Source of the DNA: Mycolicibacterium lacusdiani
GTDB taxonomy: Bacteria; Actinomycetota; Actinomycetes; Mycobacteriales; Mycobacteriaceae
DNA: 64,000 nt
Assembly: GCF_021916785.1 (NCBI RefSeq)
Contig: NZ_JAKCFC010000004.1
Span: 474,973-538,972, forward strand
Direction: 5' to 3'
Shown here: positions 44,734 to 53,274 of the stretch, piece by piece
Position numbering within the stretch: position 1 is the first letter of the stretch
How the letters are laid out: each line of letters starts with the position of its first letter
Made by a program: the position numbers and the translations under genes
The notes under the pieces: generated by a model
Databases searched by the model: none
Seen by the model: the letters and a program-made list of their open reading frames with translations, nothing else
Told to the model about the DNA's origin: nothing

Positions 44734-45912
44734 CTAGGGGCTCTCGTGCTGGGTGGCCGTTCCCGCGGGGATCTGGAAGGGGTCGGCGGCCTGGCCCGAC
44801 AGGTTGGCCATGGCTCCGGTGAGGAAGTCCGGTGGGGTGACGACCTCGCTGAGGTGCTTCATGTTCGGGTCCAGTCCCAGTGACGACGTGAACAGCGACT
44901 CCCCGGTCCGCCGGACGGTGAGGTCGAACGTGGAGAACACGTTCAGGTAGTCGCCCCGGACCGCGTTGCGCAGGTACTCGTAGTGGAACGGGAACGTCGG
45001 CAACAGCTGCAGATCGTCGATCAGGTCGTCCGCATTGTCGTTGAACGCCTTGACGACCGGGAAGAGGTCCTTGAGGTCTGCGGCGAGATCGGTCTTCGTC
45101 TGGGCCAGCACCCGGGAGGCGACCGTTGCGAAACTGCGCAGCGCCGCGAAGGCCTCGACGATGGTGGCCCTGTTGGCATTCAGTACGCGAACTGCTTCGG
45201 GCAGCGTGGCCAGGGTTCGGCCGAGAGCGTCGCTGCTGCGGGCCAGGATGCCGGTGAATCGATCGAGGCCTGCCATGGCGGCGATGATGTCGACCGTTTG
45301 CCGATCGAGCGAACTCGCGAGTTCGGCGAGTCTGGGCACCAGGTCCGAGAAGCTGCCTGCCCGGCTCGCCACAGCGGCATACAGCTCGTCGGTGACGTCC
45401 TGGAGCGCGCCGAGATTGCCCTTGTTGACCACCACTCCTAGCGACGAGAGCACCTCCTCGGTGCTCGGATAGCGGCCGGCGCGACCGGCCGCGATGCGGG
45501 ACCCGTCCGCCAGTCGACCCCGAGCCGTCTCGTCGGTCGGCGCGGACAGTTCGACGTGTTGGGAGCCGAGCAGGGAAGTCTGCGCGACGCGCGCGGTTGC
45601 GTTGGCGGGCAGCTCCACCTCGCCATCGAGCGACAGTCGAACTGCCGCGTAGATCGTGCTGTCAGGCCGCTGGACGACGTCGATACCCGACACGCTGCCT
45701 AAGGTCACGTCGTCGATCATCACGGGCGAGTTTTGCGGAAGCGTAGCGACGTCGGGCAATTCGATTATGACGGAGAAGGAACCCGGGCCGTGTCCGGCCG
45801 TCCCGGGGAGGTCGAGCGCGTTGAGGTCGCTCTGGCAGGCCGTGAGCACCGCGCAGGCACAGCCAATGGCGGCCGCACGCCGCGTGATTGGCGTCGCTCG
45901 GGGCTCACCCAT
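44734..45912 (-). CDS. Mce-family lipoprotein (MceE/LprK-like)
   Basis: A protein of about 392 residues with a signal peptide ending in the lipobox LTAC (CAVLTACQSD), then an MCE/MlaD domain (SVIIELPDVATLPQNSPV, DDVTLGSVSGIDV) and a long helical region typical of Mce proteins (DLVPRLAELASSLDRQ onward). MceE proteins are the lipoprotein subunit of lipid-import complexes in the cell envelope. It overlaps the MceB-like gene by 8 bases. ATG 45912 places the signal peptide at the N-terminus. No YrbE permease, MceA, C, D or F gene is nearby. Confidence 0.85.
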   Translation of the reverse strand: MGEPRATPITRRAAAIGCACAVLTACQSDLNALDLPGTAGHGPGSFSVIIELPDVATLPQNSPVMIDDVTLGSVSGIDVVQRPDSTIYAAVRLSLDGEVELPANATARVAQTSLLGSQHVELSAPTDETARGRLADGSRIAAGRAGRYPSTEEVLSSLGVVVNKGNLGALQDVTDELYAAVASRAGSFSDLVPRLAELASSLDRQTVDIIAAMAGLDRFTGILARSSDALGRTLATLPEAVRVLNANRATIVEAFAALRSFATVASRVLAQTKTDLAADLKDLFPVVKAFNDNADDLIDDLQLLPTFPFHYEYLRNAVRGDYLNVFSTFDLTVRRTGESLFTSSLGLDPNMKHLSEVVTPPDFLTGAMANLSGQAADPFQIPAGTATQHESP

Positions 45913-46951
45913 TGTCCGAACACCGTCCGCGCGAAGGGTCCGGCGGCCCGCCGAATGGGATGAGTATGTCGCTGCCGGCCGGCCCGTTGATCTTGATCCT
46001 GGTGGAGCAGAAGTAGACGTTGAAGAACGATCCATATGCGCCAAGGGCGTTGAGCCGCAAATAGTTCTCGGCGAGGGGCTCGAGCACCTTGTTGACGTCT
46101 CCTCGGCGCTCGTCCAGGCGTTCGGCCAGGGGACGCGCGTTCTCGATCACTCCCTGCAGCGGTCGCCTCGCGCCCTGGAGCATCTCGGTGAGGTCGACCT
46201 CGGCCGCCGCCAACGGGTCGAGCGCGCCCGCAATCGGATCGCGGCCCGCCGCAAGGCCCGTCAGCAGCTGCTGGAGTTGGTCCACACTCGCGTCGAACTG
46301 CGCGCTCTTGTCGTCGACGGTGGCCAGCACCGCGTTCAGGTTGGTGATCACGCCGCCGACCAGTTCGTCGCGCGCGGCGAGTTCCTGGGTGAATGAGCCG
46401 GTACTGGCCAGCAACGTCGACAGCGCGCCGTCCTGCCCCTGCAGCAGCTCGATGACCGCATTGCTGACCTCGTTCAGCTTCGCTCCGTCGAGCCCCTTGA
46501 GCACCGGCCGCAAACCACCCAGCAGGGCATCGAGGTCCAACGCGGGTTCGGTGTTCTCCCGCGGGATGGTCGAGCCGGGTGGGAGTCTCCGCAGCTCGCC
46601 GGGGCTGAACTTCAGCTCCAAGTACCGGTCGCCGACCAGATTCTCGTATCGGATGAGCGCCTTGGTGGACGTATAGAGCTGGTAGCGGTCGCTCACGTCG
46701 AAGGAAACCGCGACGGTGTTGTCGGAGTTCAACGCGACCGACGTCACGGTTCCGACTGCCATTCCAGCCATCCGGACGTCTTGCCCGGCCTTCAGTCGCG
46801 CCGCGTCGGTGAACGTGGCGTTGTAGACATTGCCCGACGCGAAGCGGAATTGCCCGAAGACGACGATCAGCATCGCCCCCACCGTCGCCATCGCGACGGT
46901 GAAGATCGCTACCTTCCACGCGGTGGGGTTGCGTAGGTGTTCCGATGCCAT
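45905..46951 (-). CDS. Mce-family protein (MceB-like)
   Basis: The 348-residue protein has an N-terminal membrane anchor (AIFTVAMATVGAMLIVVFGQ), an MCE domain with DAARLKAGQDVRMAGMAVG and ENLVGDRYLEL, and a helical C-terminal region ending with GSFFNVYFCSTRIKI, which resembles the FFNFYLC-type end of MceB. Mce complexes import lipids such as sterols or fatty acids. The start ATG lies in the 23-bp element shared with the old-yellow-enzyme gene. Only the MceE-like gene follows, so this is an incomplete, two-gene Mce locus. Confidence 0.87.
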   Translation of the reverse strand: MASEHLRNPTAWKVAIFTVAMATVGAMLIVVFGQFRFASGNVYNATFTDAARLKAGQDVRMAGMAVGTVTSVALNSDNTVAVSFDVSDRYQLYTSTKALIRYENLVGDRYLELKFSPGELRRLPPGSTIPRENTEPALDLDALLGGLRPVLKGLDGAKLNEVSNAVIELLQGQDGALSTLLASTGSFTQELAARDELVGGVITNLNAVLATVDDKSAQFDASVDQLQQLLTGLAAGRDPIAGALDPLAAAEVDLTEMLQGARRPLQGVIENARPLAERLDERRGDVNKVLEPLAENYLRLNALGAYGSFFNVYFCSTRIKINGPAGSDILIPFGGPPDPSRGRCSDNG

Positions 46952-46970
46952 TGGTATCGAAATGTAGCAC
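46948..46970 (-). promoter_or_regulatory. Shared 23-bp start-site element, copy 2 (MceB-like gene)
   Basis: Identical over 23 bases to 44687-44709, including TACATT and the ATG start codon. The flanking bases differ on both sides, so the identity is local and probably under selection for regulator binding or reflects a promoter duplication. Confidence 0.65.
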
Positions 46971-47017
46971 CGGGTTCCGAGGGGCGGAAGGGAACCGGCC
47001 GGGCGTTTCTGGCGCAG

Positions 47018-47470
47018 CTAGACGTGCATCCCGTAGGGCACGGCCTTGAGCAGGGTCACCGGCATCGTTGCGCCACTGGGTACCGCGAACTCTCGTTGGT
47101 CGCCGACGCGTGCGCCGGCCAGCGCCGACCCCAGCGGTGACTTCACCGAGTAGACCTCGAGTTCGCCGTACTCAGCCCCTCGGACGCCGAGCAGGAAGGT
47201 CTCCTCGTCGCCGGTCGAGTCGAAGCGAACGGTCAGCACCATGCCCGGTTCGGCAACTCCGTCGTCGGGCGGGCATTCGTCGATGACGGCGCCGAGCAGC
47301 AGGTCGAGGATCTGTTGGACCCGGCTGCGACGGGCGCTCTGCACGGCCACCGAGTTCTCCTGGTCGTCGTCGGGCGCCGCGCTCGCGATGAGGGTGCGCA
47401 GCGTCGTCAGCTCATCCTGCAGGCGGCGGTACGCCACCGGCGTCATCCAAATCCGTTGTGCGGTAGTCAT
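47018..47470 (-). CDS. GreA/GreB-family protein (transcription factor-like)
   Basis: The 150-residue protein has a short N-terminal helical region (MTPVAYRRLQDELTTLR) and a C-terminal FKBP-like Gre domain (VLTVRFDSTGDEETFLLGV, then SVKSPLGSALAGARVGD). SPLG-A-LxGxxxGD is the Gre signature. The N-terminal coiled coil carries DDDQ near its tip, but is shorter than in housekeeping GreA, so it may act like Rnk or the second Gre-like protein of mycobacteria in modulating RNA polymerase. A perfect 14-bp hairpin separates it from the flavoenzyme gene upstream. Confidence 0.85.
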   Translation of the reverse strand: MTTAQRIWMTPVAYRRLQDELTTLRTLIASAAPDDDQENSVAVQSARRSRVQQILDLLLGAVIDECPPDDGVAEPGMVLTVRFDSTGDEETFLLGVRGAEYGELEVYSVKSPLGSALAGARVGDQREFAVPSGATMPVTLLKAVPYGMHV

Positions 47471-47496
47471 GGTCGTCCTTCCGGGTTGGGAGGGTC

Positions 47497-47535
47497 GTCG
47501 TCAGGGGCGGGTGTGGTGCCGCCGCCCCTGACGAC
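47497..47535 (-). terminator. Perfect 14-bp hairpin downstream of the flavoenzyme gene
   Basis: GTCGTCAGGGGCGG (47497-47510) and CCGCCCCTGACGAC (47522-47535) pair perfectly around an 11-base loop. It begins 18 bases after the stop of the D-amino-acid-dehydrogenase-like gene and precedes the Gre-like gene on the same strand. It is likely an intrinsic terminator or attenuator without a U-tract. Confidence 0.65.
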
Positions 47536-47552
47536 TCGATGCGGGTCTGGGG

Positions 47553-48806
47553 TCAGCGCAGTGGGTCGACCGCACGCAGCGCGGCGGGTTGCTTGCCGGT
47601 GGTGATCTGCTCGGCGAGCAGTCGACCGGTGACCGGGCCGTGGGCCAGCCCCCACATCCCGTGGCCGCCCGCAACGAAGACATGGGGTGAGACGGCACCG
47701 ATCAGCGGCCGACCGTCGGCGGAGACCGGTCGCGACCCCACCCACTCGTCGGTGCGATCGGTCCACCGCACGCCGTCGAGGAGTGGTCTGGCCGAGGCCA
47801 CGATGGCGTGGACGCGTGCCGGAACCGCAGGCTCGTCGGGGCCGCGGAACTCCATCGTGCCCGCGACGCGCAGGCCGCCCTGATACGGCGTACACGCCAC
47901 CCGTGCCTCCGGCAGGTACACCGGACCCGGCAGCGGCCGGTCGACCGGCACGGTGAACGAGTAGCCACGGCCGGCCCGCACCGGCGTACGGAGCTGCCTG
48001 CCCACGAGGTGCGACAGCCATGCGCCGGTGGCGATCACCACGGCGTCGGCCCGCAGCGGTTCTGCGGCATCGAGGTCCACCCTGGCGCCCTGCCCGTACC
48101 GATGAACGCCGACCGCGGCGGCGGTGTGGATCGTCGCGCCGCGCGACGTCACTGCGTGTGCCAGTGCATGCGTGAACCGCCCTGGGTCGACGAAGCGCTG
48201 ACCCTCGACGCTGATCCCCACCGCCACTTCGTCGGAGGCCAGCGGAACACTCTGGCGCAGTCGGTCTCCCTCCAGGCGGCGATAGGACAGGACCTGTCCG
48301 AGTCGGCGCAGGCCCTCCAATTCGTCGACGAGGTGCGCCGCGTGGGGCTCGGCGGCGAACAGTGCGGTGATCGGCACGTCGGTGGTCGGCGCATCGACCC
48401 CATTCGCGGTCAGCACGTCGAACGCCTCGAGGCACTCCTCGTTGAAGGGGAGGTTGGCGGCGACGGCCCGGTCCCACGAGGACCGGCGACAATTGGCCGC
48501 GAAGCGGGTGAGGAACGACCACAGCTTCACGTCGGCACGGGCCGGAACGTGCAGCGGTGCGGCGGGGTCCGCCAGCGACTTCAGCCCGTAGGCCAGTACG
48601 GACGGCTGGTTCAGCGGGATGGTGAGCGCGGGCGCCACCCAGCCGGCGTTGCCCCACGATGCACCGGCGGCGACGCCGCCCCGGTCCACCACCGTCACGT
48701 CCACGCCGCGCTCCTGCAGGAACCACGCGGTGGAGAGGCCGACGATGCCGGCCCCCACCACGATCACCGAGCGCGGACCTCCGTCGAGCACATGGTCGTC
48801 GACCAC
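47553..48806 (-). CDS. FAD-dependent D-amino-acid dehydrogenase-like oxidoreductase (DadA/DAO family)
   Basis: A 417-residue flavoenzyme with the FAD motif VIVVGAGIVGLSTAWFL (from residue 14), VVDRGGVAAGASWGNAGW typical of DadA, and the C-terminal FAD motif VFVAGGHGMWGLAHGP. It would deaminate a D-amino acid or oxidise a related secondary amine, passing electrons to the respiratory chain. It lies 84 bases downstream of the PucR-type regulator on the same strand, which probably controls it. A terminator hairpin follows it. Confidence 0.85.
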   Translation of the reverse strand: MVDDHVLDGGPRSVIVVGAGIVGLSTAWFLQERGVDVTVVDRGGVAAGASWGNAGWVAPALTIPLNQPSVLAYGLKSLADPAAPLHVPARADVKLWSFLTRFAANCRRSSWDRAVAANLPFNEECLEAFDVLTANGVDAPTTDVPITALFAAEPHAAHLVDELEGLRRLGQVLSYRRLEGDRLRQSVPLASDEVAVGISVEGQRFVDPGRFTHALAHAVTSRGATIHTAAAVGVHRYGQGARVDLDAAEPLRADAVVIATGAWLSHLVGRQLRTPVRAGRGYSFTVPVDRPLPGPVYLPEARVACTPYQGGLRVAGTMEFRGPDEPAVPARVHAIVASARPLLDGVRWTDRTDEWVGSRPVSADGRPLIGAVSPHVFVAGGHGMWGLAHGPVTGRLLAEQITTGKQPAALRAVDPLR

Positions 48807-48890
48807 TACGCCACCTCCTGAAGTTCGCGTGTCTTCATCGATGGTGGCGAAGGATCGGGTGCTAGCCGTTGCGCTGCCGGGCCAATCGGC

Positions 48891-50435
48891 CTACCGGAAT
48901 TTGTCGTCTCCGAACAACGTGGTCATGTCGTCGTCGGTAGCGGCCAACTCGACCGTCATCGCCAGCCGTTTGCGCACGTTGGTCAGGTCGAGGACCGTGA
49001 CCTCCGACATCTTCCGCAGGCGGTAGCGAACGGTGTTCTCGTGCACGCCGAGGCGCTCGGCCGCCTGATGCAGGTCGCCCTGAGCGGCCAGCCATGCCCG
49101 CAGCGTGTCGACGTAGCGGGTCGCATGATCGTGGTCGTGGCGCCGCAACTCGGCCAACGGTCCGCGGCTGGGCGCCCGTCCCACCCGGGCCGCGATCCGC
49201 AGCCGCCGCAGCACGATGTCATCCCACGACTCGTCGTAGGCAGGAGCATCGCCTGCCGCAGCCCGCAGCTCGTGCAGCGCCAGACATTCGTCGGCCTCGT
49301 CGCGAGCAGTACGCAGCTCCAGCACCGTCGCCGTGCTGCTGACGCCGGCCACGACGGTCGCCCGCTCCGGCAGTGCGGCCCGCAAGGCGTCGACCCAGCG
49401 CCGTGCCGTGGCCGCATCCTCGCTCGGCAACACGGTGTAGATCGTGGTGTCCGACAGTGTCGTACGCCCCGGTCGCGACCAACCGAAGCCCGTCGTCGCC
49501 TGCTCGAAGACGAGGAGCAGAGCGGCGTGCAACTCGTCGTCCAAGCGCGCCCGAACGGCGATCACGCGCAGGCCCGACGGCGGCAGCGCCAGCCTGCTCA
49601 TAACCGTGCCCGCGTCGAGCGTGCCGTCGAGCAAGCCGATCACCAGATCAGACTCGACCTGCCGCTCGAGGTCTGCGCTCGCGCGGGAGCGCAGCAGGTG
49701 CAGCGCCACCATGCGGGCGCCGTCGGTCAACGCGCGCAGCGGCTCACCGTGCATCTCGTCGGCACACGCGACCCACACCGATCCGAGCAGTTCGCGACCC
49801 GCGCGGGCGGCCACCACCATCCGGCCCGCCAACCCCTCATCCCACGCGGCGGGCACGAACATCGGCGCGTCGGAGGAGGCCAGGTGCCTGACGACGCCGT
49901 GCGCGGTGAACAGAGCCCGCAGCCGCTCGGGCGCCTGCCTGCCCAGGATCGTCTCGGCGCGGGCCGCGTCGGCGTGCTGCTGCAGCCGCGAATACGCCAG
50001 CACGCGCCAGTGGCGGTCCTCGATCGTCACCGCGGCGCCCACGGCGTCGGCGAGGCTGTCGGCGAGTGCGAAGAGGTCGGTCGGGCCGCGGCCGGATTCG
50101 GTCTCCCGGCCTTCCAGGACCAGCCCGAACACGACGGCGGCCAGCTCGCTCCACGACACGTCGGGGTCCACCGTTAGCACCGCGGGACCGTCCGGGAAGG
50201 CGCCGTCGAACTCGTCGTCATCGCGCACCAGCACTGCCACCGCGCGTGCGGCACGTGCCCACTCGAGCGCGGTGGCGACCGAATCCGCGCCGACGGCGAG
50301 CAGCACGTCGCCGATGACCTCGCGGTTCTCGCGGAGGACGACCGAACGCAGTTCGCTCGAGCGCGGCACCGTGCCGACCTTGAGTCGGACGCCGTAGCCG
50401 CCGAGCACGTTGACGAGTCGGTCCAATGTGACCAT
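48891..50435 (-). CDS. PucR family transcriptional regulator
   Basis: The 514-residue protein has an N-terminal PucR-type sensor region, a central GGDEF-like linker (VRARLDDELHAALLLVFEQ onward) and the C-terminal PucR helix-turn-helix (AAERLGVHENTVRYRLRKMSEV). PucR/CdaR-type regulators activate amine, purine or amino-acid catabolism genes in response to the substrate. The D-amino-acid-dehydrogenase-like gene immediately downstream on the same strand is the likely target. The inducer cannot be named. Confidence 0.88.
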   Translation of the reverse strand: MVTLDRLVNVLGGYGVRLKVGTVPRSSELRSVVLRENREVIGDVLLAVGADSVATALEWARAARAVAVLVRDDDEFDGAFPDGPAVLTVDPDVSWSELAAVVFGLVLEGRETESGRGPTDLFALADSLADAVGAAVTIEDRHWRVLAYSRLQQHADAARAETILGRQAPERLRALFTAHGVVRHLASSDAPMFVPAAWDEGLAGRMVVAARAGRELLGSVWVACADEMHGEPLRALTDGARMVALHLLRSRASADLERQVESDLVIGLLDGTLDAGTVMSRLALPPSGLRVIAVRARLDDELHAALLLVFEQATTGFGWSRPGRTTLSDTTIYTVLPSEDAATARRWVDALRAALPERATVVAGVSSTATVLELRTARDEADECLALHELRAAAGDAPAYDESWDDIVLRRLRIAARVGRAPSRGPLAELRRHDHDHATRYVDTLRAWLAAQGDLHQAAERLGVHENTVRYRLRKMSEVTVLDLTNVRKRLAMTVELAATDDDMTTLFGDDKFR

Positions 50436-50509
50436 CGAAGACTCCCCACGCCGGCCGTCGGGACTCAGCCTAGGGGACCCGACGGGACGGTCTGCTGTTG
50501 AATCGACGG

Positions 50510-51079
50510 GTGCAGGACAATAAGGCAGCGGGTCGACCCAGGGATCCCTCGATCGACGAGCGCGTCTTCTCGGTGACCCGTGAGCTGCTCGTCGAGATCG
50601 GCTGGGACGAACTCAGCATGCGGCAGATCGCCGCCCGGTCCGGCGTGAGCCGCTCGAGCATCAACCGGCGCTGGTCCTCCAAGGCCGAACTGGTCCTGCA
50701 CGCGATCCTGGGCGCGACGCCCGATCTGGACCTGTTCGCAGGCACCGATCGGCGCGGCTGGGTCGACGGCGTCGTGCGAGGCAGCCGAGAGTTGTTCGCG
50801 CGTCCCGAAGTTCGCGCCGCGGTGCCCGGTCTGCTGCTCGCCATGTCCGAGAACGAGCAACTGCGGCAACGACTCTGGGCGGACTTCAGCGGACCCGCGG
50901 TCGGGTTGTTCACCGCCGAGTCCACCGACGGCACGGTCGGTGACGGGGATGCGCGGGCAGTCATCGCCATGGCGGCCGGCGCCGCGCTGTTCCTGAGCAC
51001 CATCGCCGCCGAGGACGACACCGATGCGCTGCACGCCAGGATCGCCGAACTACTCACCCGGGCGGTGCTCGGAGGCTGA
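50510..51079 (+). CDS. TetR family transcriptional regulator
   Basis: A protein of about 189 residues with the N-terminal helix-turn-helix LSMRQIAARSGVSRSSINRRW followed by SSKAELVLHA. The start is uncertain: GTG 50510 gives MQDNKAAGRPRDPS, and TTG 50498 is four codons earlier. The C-terminal TetR_C_16-like domain ends near AELLTRAVLGG. It is divergent from the PucR gene and convergent with the DUF2252 gene, so its target is not clear from position. Confidence 0.85.
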   Translation: MQDNKAAGRPRDPSIDERVFSVTRELLVEIGWDELSMRQIAARSGVSRSSINRRWSSKAELVLHAILGATPDLDLFAGTDRRGWVDGVVRGSRELFARPEVRAAVPGLLLAMSENEQLRQRLWADFSGPAVGLFTAESTDGTVGDGDARAVIAMAAGAALFLSTIAAEDDTDALHARIAELLTRAVLGG

Positions 51080-51084
51080 CGAAC

Positions 51085-52404
51085 TCAGGTCGCGCTGACG
51101 CCGGGTATCCGGCCTTCGCGGAACGCCTCGACGAAGTGCCGGTGATCGTCGCGCACGATCGCGGCGTAGTCCAGACCGAATGCGACCATGTCGGAGACGA
51201 ACTCGGCATCGCGGTCGCCGATGACCCCAACTATGGCCTCCTCGGTCTGGAACGGAACCAGCGACTGGTCGCTGTCGGTGTCGCTGACGCAGTGCACCTT
51301 GGCGACCGCTCGGCCCAGCTGCTCGATGACCTCCACGAGTTCGTCCGGCTCGGTCAACTCGCTCCAGTCGAGATCGGCCTCGTACGGCGAGATCTCGCTG
51401 ACCACGAAGCCGACGCCGTCGATGACGGTGTAGCCGAGAAGAGGATCGGCGTGGGCCTGCAGTGCTCGCTGCGACACCGCGGTGCGGTGCCCGTGATGCT
51501 GGAAGTACCGGTGGACTTCGGCGTCGTCGACCACGCGGCTGGGTGCGGCCACGTTGCCCTGCTTCATCGACAGCACCACGTCGTTGTCGAGCGCCTGGTT
51601 GTAGCCCTCGATCAGCACCGTGTAGGCGGGAAGTCCCGCGCTGCCGATGCCGAAGCCGGTCTTGGCGACGACGTCCTTGACGTCATAGGCGATTCCGCGG
51701 AAGCGCTGTGTGTCCGGGATGGTCTCGAGGTACTGGCCGAACGCCGCCTCCACCTTCTCCCGCTCCGCGTCGTCGAGGCGTCTGACACCGGACAGTTCGC
51801 GGAACCGACGGTCGTTCTCGCCGACGACGGTCATGCGGTCCAGCATTCCGGCACGGGTCGACAGCCGGGCCGACTCCAACGCCGTGAGCACCGCGCCGCG
51901 TGCGGTCAACAGGTTCAGGGAGAACGAGGAGTCGTCCTCGACGTCGACGAACCACCGCACCTGCTCCACGTAGGCCCGGACGAAGGCCTCGATCAGCGTG
52001 GTGATGGCGCCGTCGGAAAGCGCTTTCTGCCAACACATCAGCGCGATGCTCGCCGCGAACCGCTTCAGGTCCCAGGTGAAGTGCCCGACGTAGGCCTCGT
52101 CGAAGTCGTTGACGTCGAAGATCAGCACCCCCGCGCCGTCCATGTACGTGCCGAAGTTCTCCGCGTGCAGGTCGCCCTGGATCCAGACCCGGCTGGTGCG
52201 CTCGTCGGCCCACCGGTCCTCGCGAGCGGCGACGTCGGCGTAGAAGATGCACGCGCTGCCGCGGTAGAACGCGAACGGGTCGGCGGCCATCTTGCGGAAC
52301 TTGGTGCGGAACGAATCGGGATCGGCCGCCATCAGATCCGAGAAGGCATCGACGAGGCTGGACACGATGAACGACTCGCGGTCGTTGCCCGACGGGTCGG
52401 TCAA
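51085..52404 (-). CDS. DUF2252 family protein
   Basis: The 439-residue protein carries DUF2252 features: FYRGSACIFYADVA, VWIQGDLHAENFGTY, FDVNDFDEAYVGHFTWDLKRFAAS and, late in the protein, GRAVAKVHC. The GDLHxENFG and FDxNDFD pairs resemble the catalytic loop and metal-binding site of aminoglycoside phosphotransferase-like kinases, so a kinase-like fold is likely, but no substrate is known. The first usable codon is TTG 52404, just after an in-frame stop. A later GTG (MSSLVDAFSD) is an alternative. It follows the PAS-ANTAR gene by 43 bases. Confidence 0.85.
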   Translation of the reverse strand: MTDPSGNDRESFIVSSLVDAFSDLMAADPDSFRTKFRKMAADPFAFYRGSACIFYADVAAREDRWADERTSRVWIQGDLHAENFGTYMDGAGVLIFDVNDFDEAYVGHFTWDLKRFAASIALMCWQKALSDGAITTLIEAFVRAYVEQVRWFVDVEDDSSFSLNLLTARGAVLTALESARLSTRAGMLDRMTVVGENDRRFRELSGVRRLDDAEREKVEAAFGQYLETIPDTQRFRGIAYDVKDVVAKTGFGIGSAGLPAYTVLIEGYNQALDNDVVLSMKQGNVAAPSRVVDDAEVHRYFQHHGHRTAVSQRALQAHADPLLGYTVIDGVGFVVSEISPYEADLDWSELTEPDELVEVIEQLGRAVAKVHCVSDTDSDQSLVPFQTEEAIVGVIGDRDAEFVSDMVAFGLDYAAIVRDDHRHFVEAFREGRIPGVSAT

Positions 52405-52447
52405 CGGTCACACCGGCGAGGAATCTGCATGCCCCACCTTACGGCGG

Positions 52448-53131
52448 TTACCCGCCATCGCCCTTCAACGTCATGAGGAGCCGGTTGATCGGGTTCTGGG
52501 CGTGATCACGGACGGCGAGCAACCCCGGCACCTGAGCGACCAGCTCGGTCGCGATGTCGTAGAGCTTCACGTTCATCTCCTGCGAGCGCCAGCGCATCAC
52601 TTCGAACGCGGCGTCGTCGGAGATGTCGTAGATCGCCATGAGCATGCCCTTGGCCTGGTCGATGACGGCGCGGTGAGCCACGATGTTCTGCAGTTCGTCG
52701 GTGACGCCCTTCTGCACGTCCTCCTTCACCGCGGCGGTGACGTCGACGAAGAAGCCTCGTGTCGCGACGACCTCGCCGTCGTCGTCCTTGGCGACCTCGC
52801 CGACCACGACGACGTTGCGGATGTCACCGGCCTTGGTGACGATCCGATGCCTGCCGCTGAACGGAGCCTTCGTCTTCGTCAAGGAGGCGGTCACGTTCGC
52901 GACGTCCTCGGGGTGCCGGTGCCGGAGCATCAACTCCGTGGTCGGCTCCACTTCGCCCGGCTCATAGCCGTGCATGCGCGCCACGGCGTCCGACCACGTC
53001 CACGTGTCGGTGCCGTAGTCGTACTGGAACCGCCCTACCCGCTGAGACTTCCCGGCAAGGAGCGCTCGGTCCAGGTCGCCGGGAGCCTCGTCATCGGTGT
53101 CGCTATCGGGCGGCGAGAGATCGTCGTCCAT
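52448..53131 (-). CDS. PAS-ANTAR regulator (RNA-binding antiterminator type)
   Basis: The 227-residue protein has an acidic N-terminus, a PAS domain with VGRFQYDYGTDTWTWSDAV and RHRHPEDVANV (PAS_3 type, about residues 35-130), and a C-terminal ANTAR domain (LQNIVAHRAVIDQAKGMLM, then AFEVMRWRSQEMNVKLYDIA). ANTAR domains bind paired RNA hairpins to prevent termination. ATG 53131 was chosen, with a TTG 5 codons upstream as alternative. It probably forms an operon with the DUF2252 gene. Its RNA target is unknown. Confidence 0.88.
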   Translation of the reverse strand: MDDDLSPPDSDTDDEAPGDLDRALLAGKSQRVGRFQYDYGTDTWTWSDAVARMHGYEPGEVEPTTELMLRHRHPEDVANVTASLTKTKAPFSGRHRIVTKAGDIRNVVVVGEVAKDDDGEVVATRGFFVDVTAAVKEDVQKGVTDELQNIVAHRAVIDQAKGMLMAIYDISDDAAFEVMRWRSQEMNVKLYDIATELVAQVPGLLAVRDHAQNPINRLLMTLKGDGG

Positions 53132-53274
53132 GCTTCGCACAGTCAAAGATATAGCCGATGGCGCTGCTCACGTGGTCCGATGGTCATGATCGCGACGCCT
53201 TTCGACCTCGATCCGTGCGTCGAACGGCTTGACATTCGCATGTCGGACGGGGCTCGTGCGCCCGCCGGACCGCG

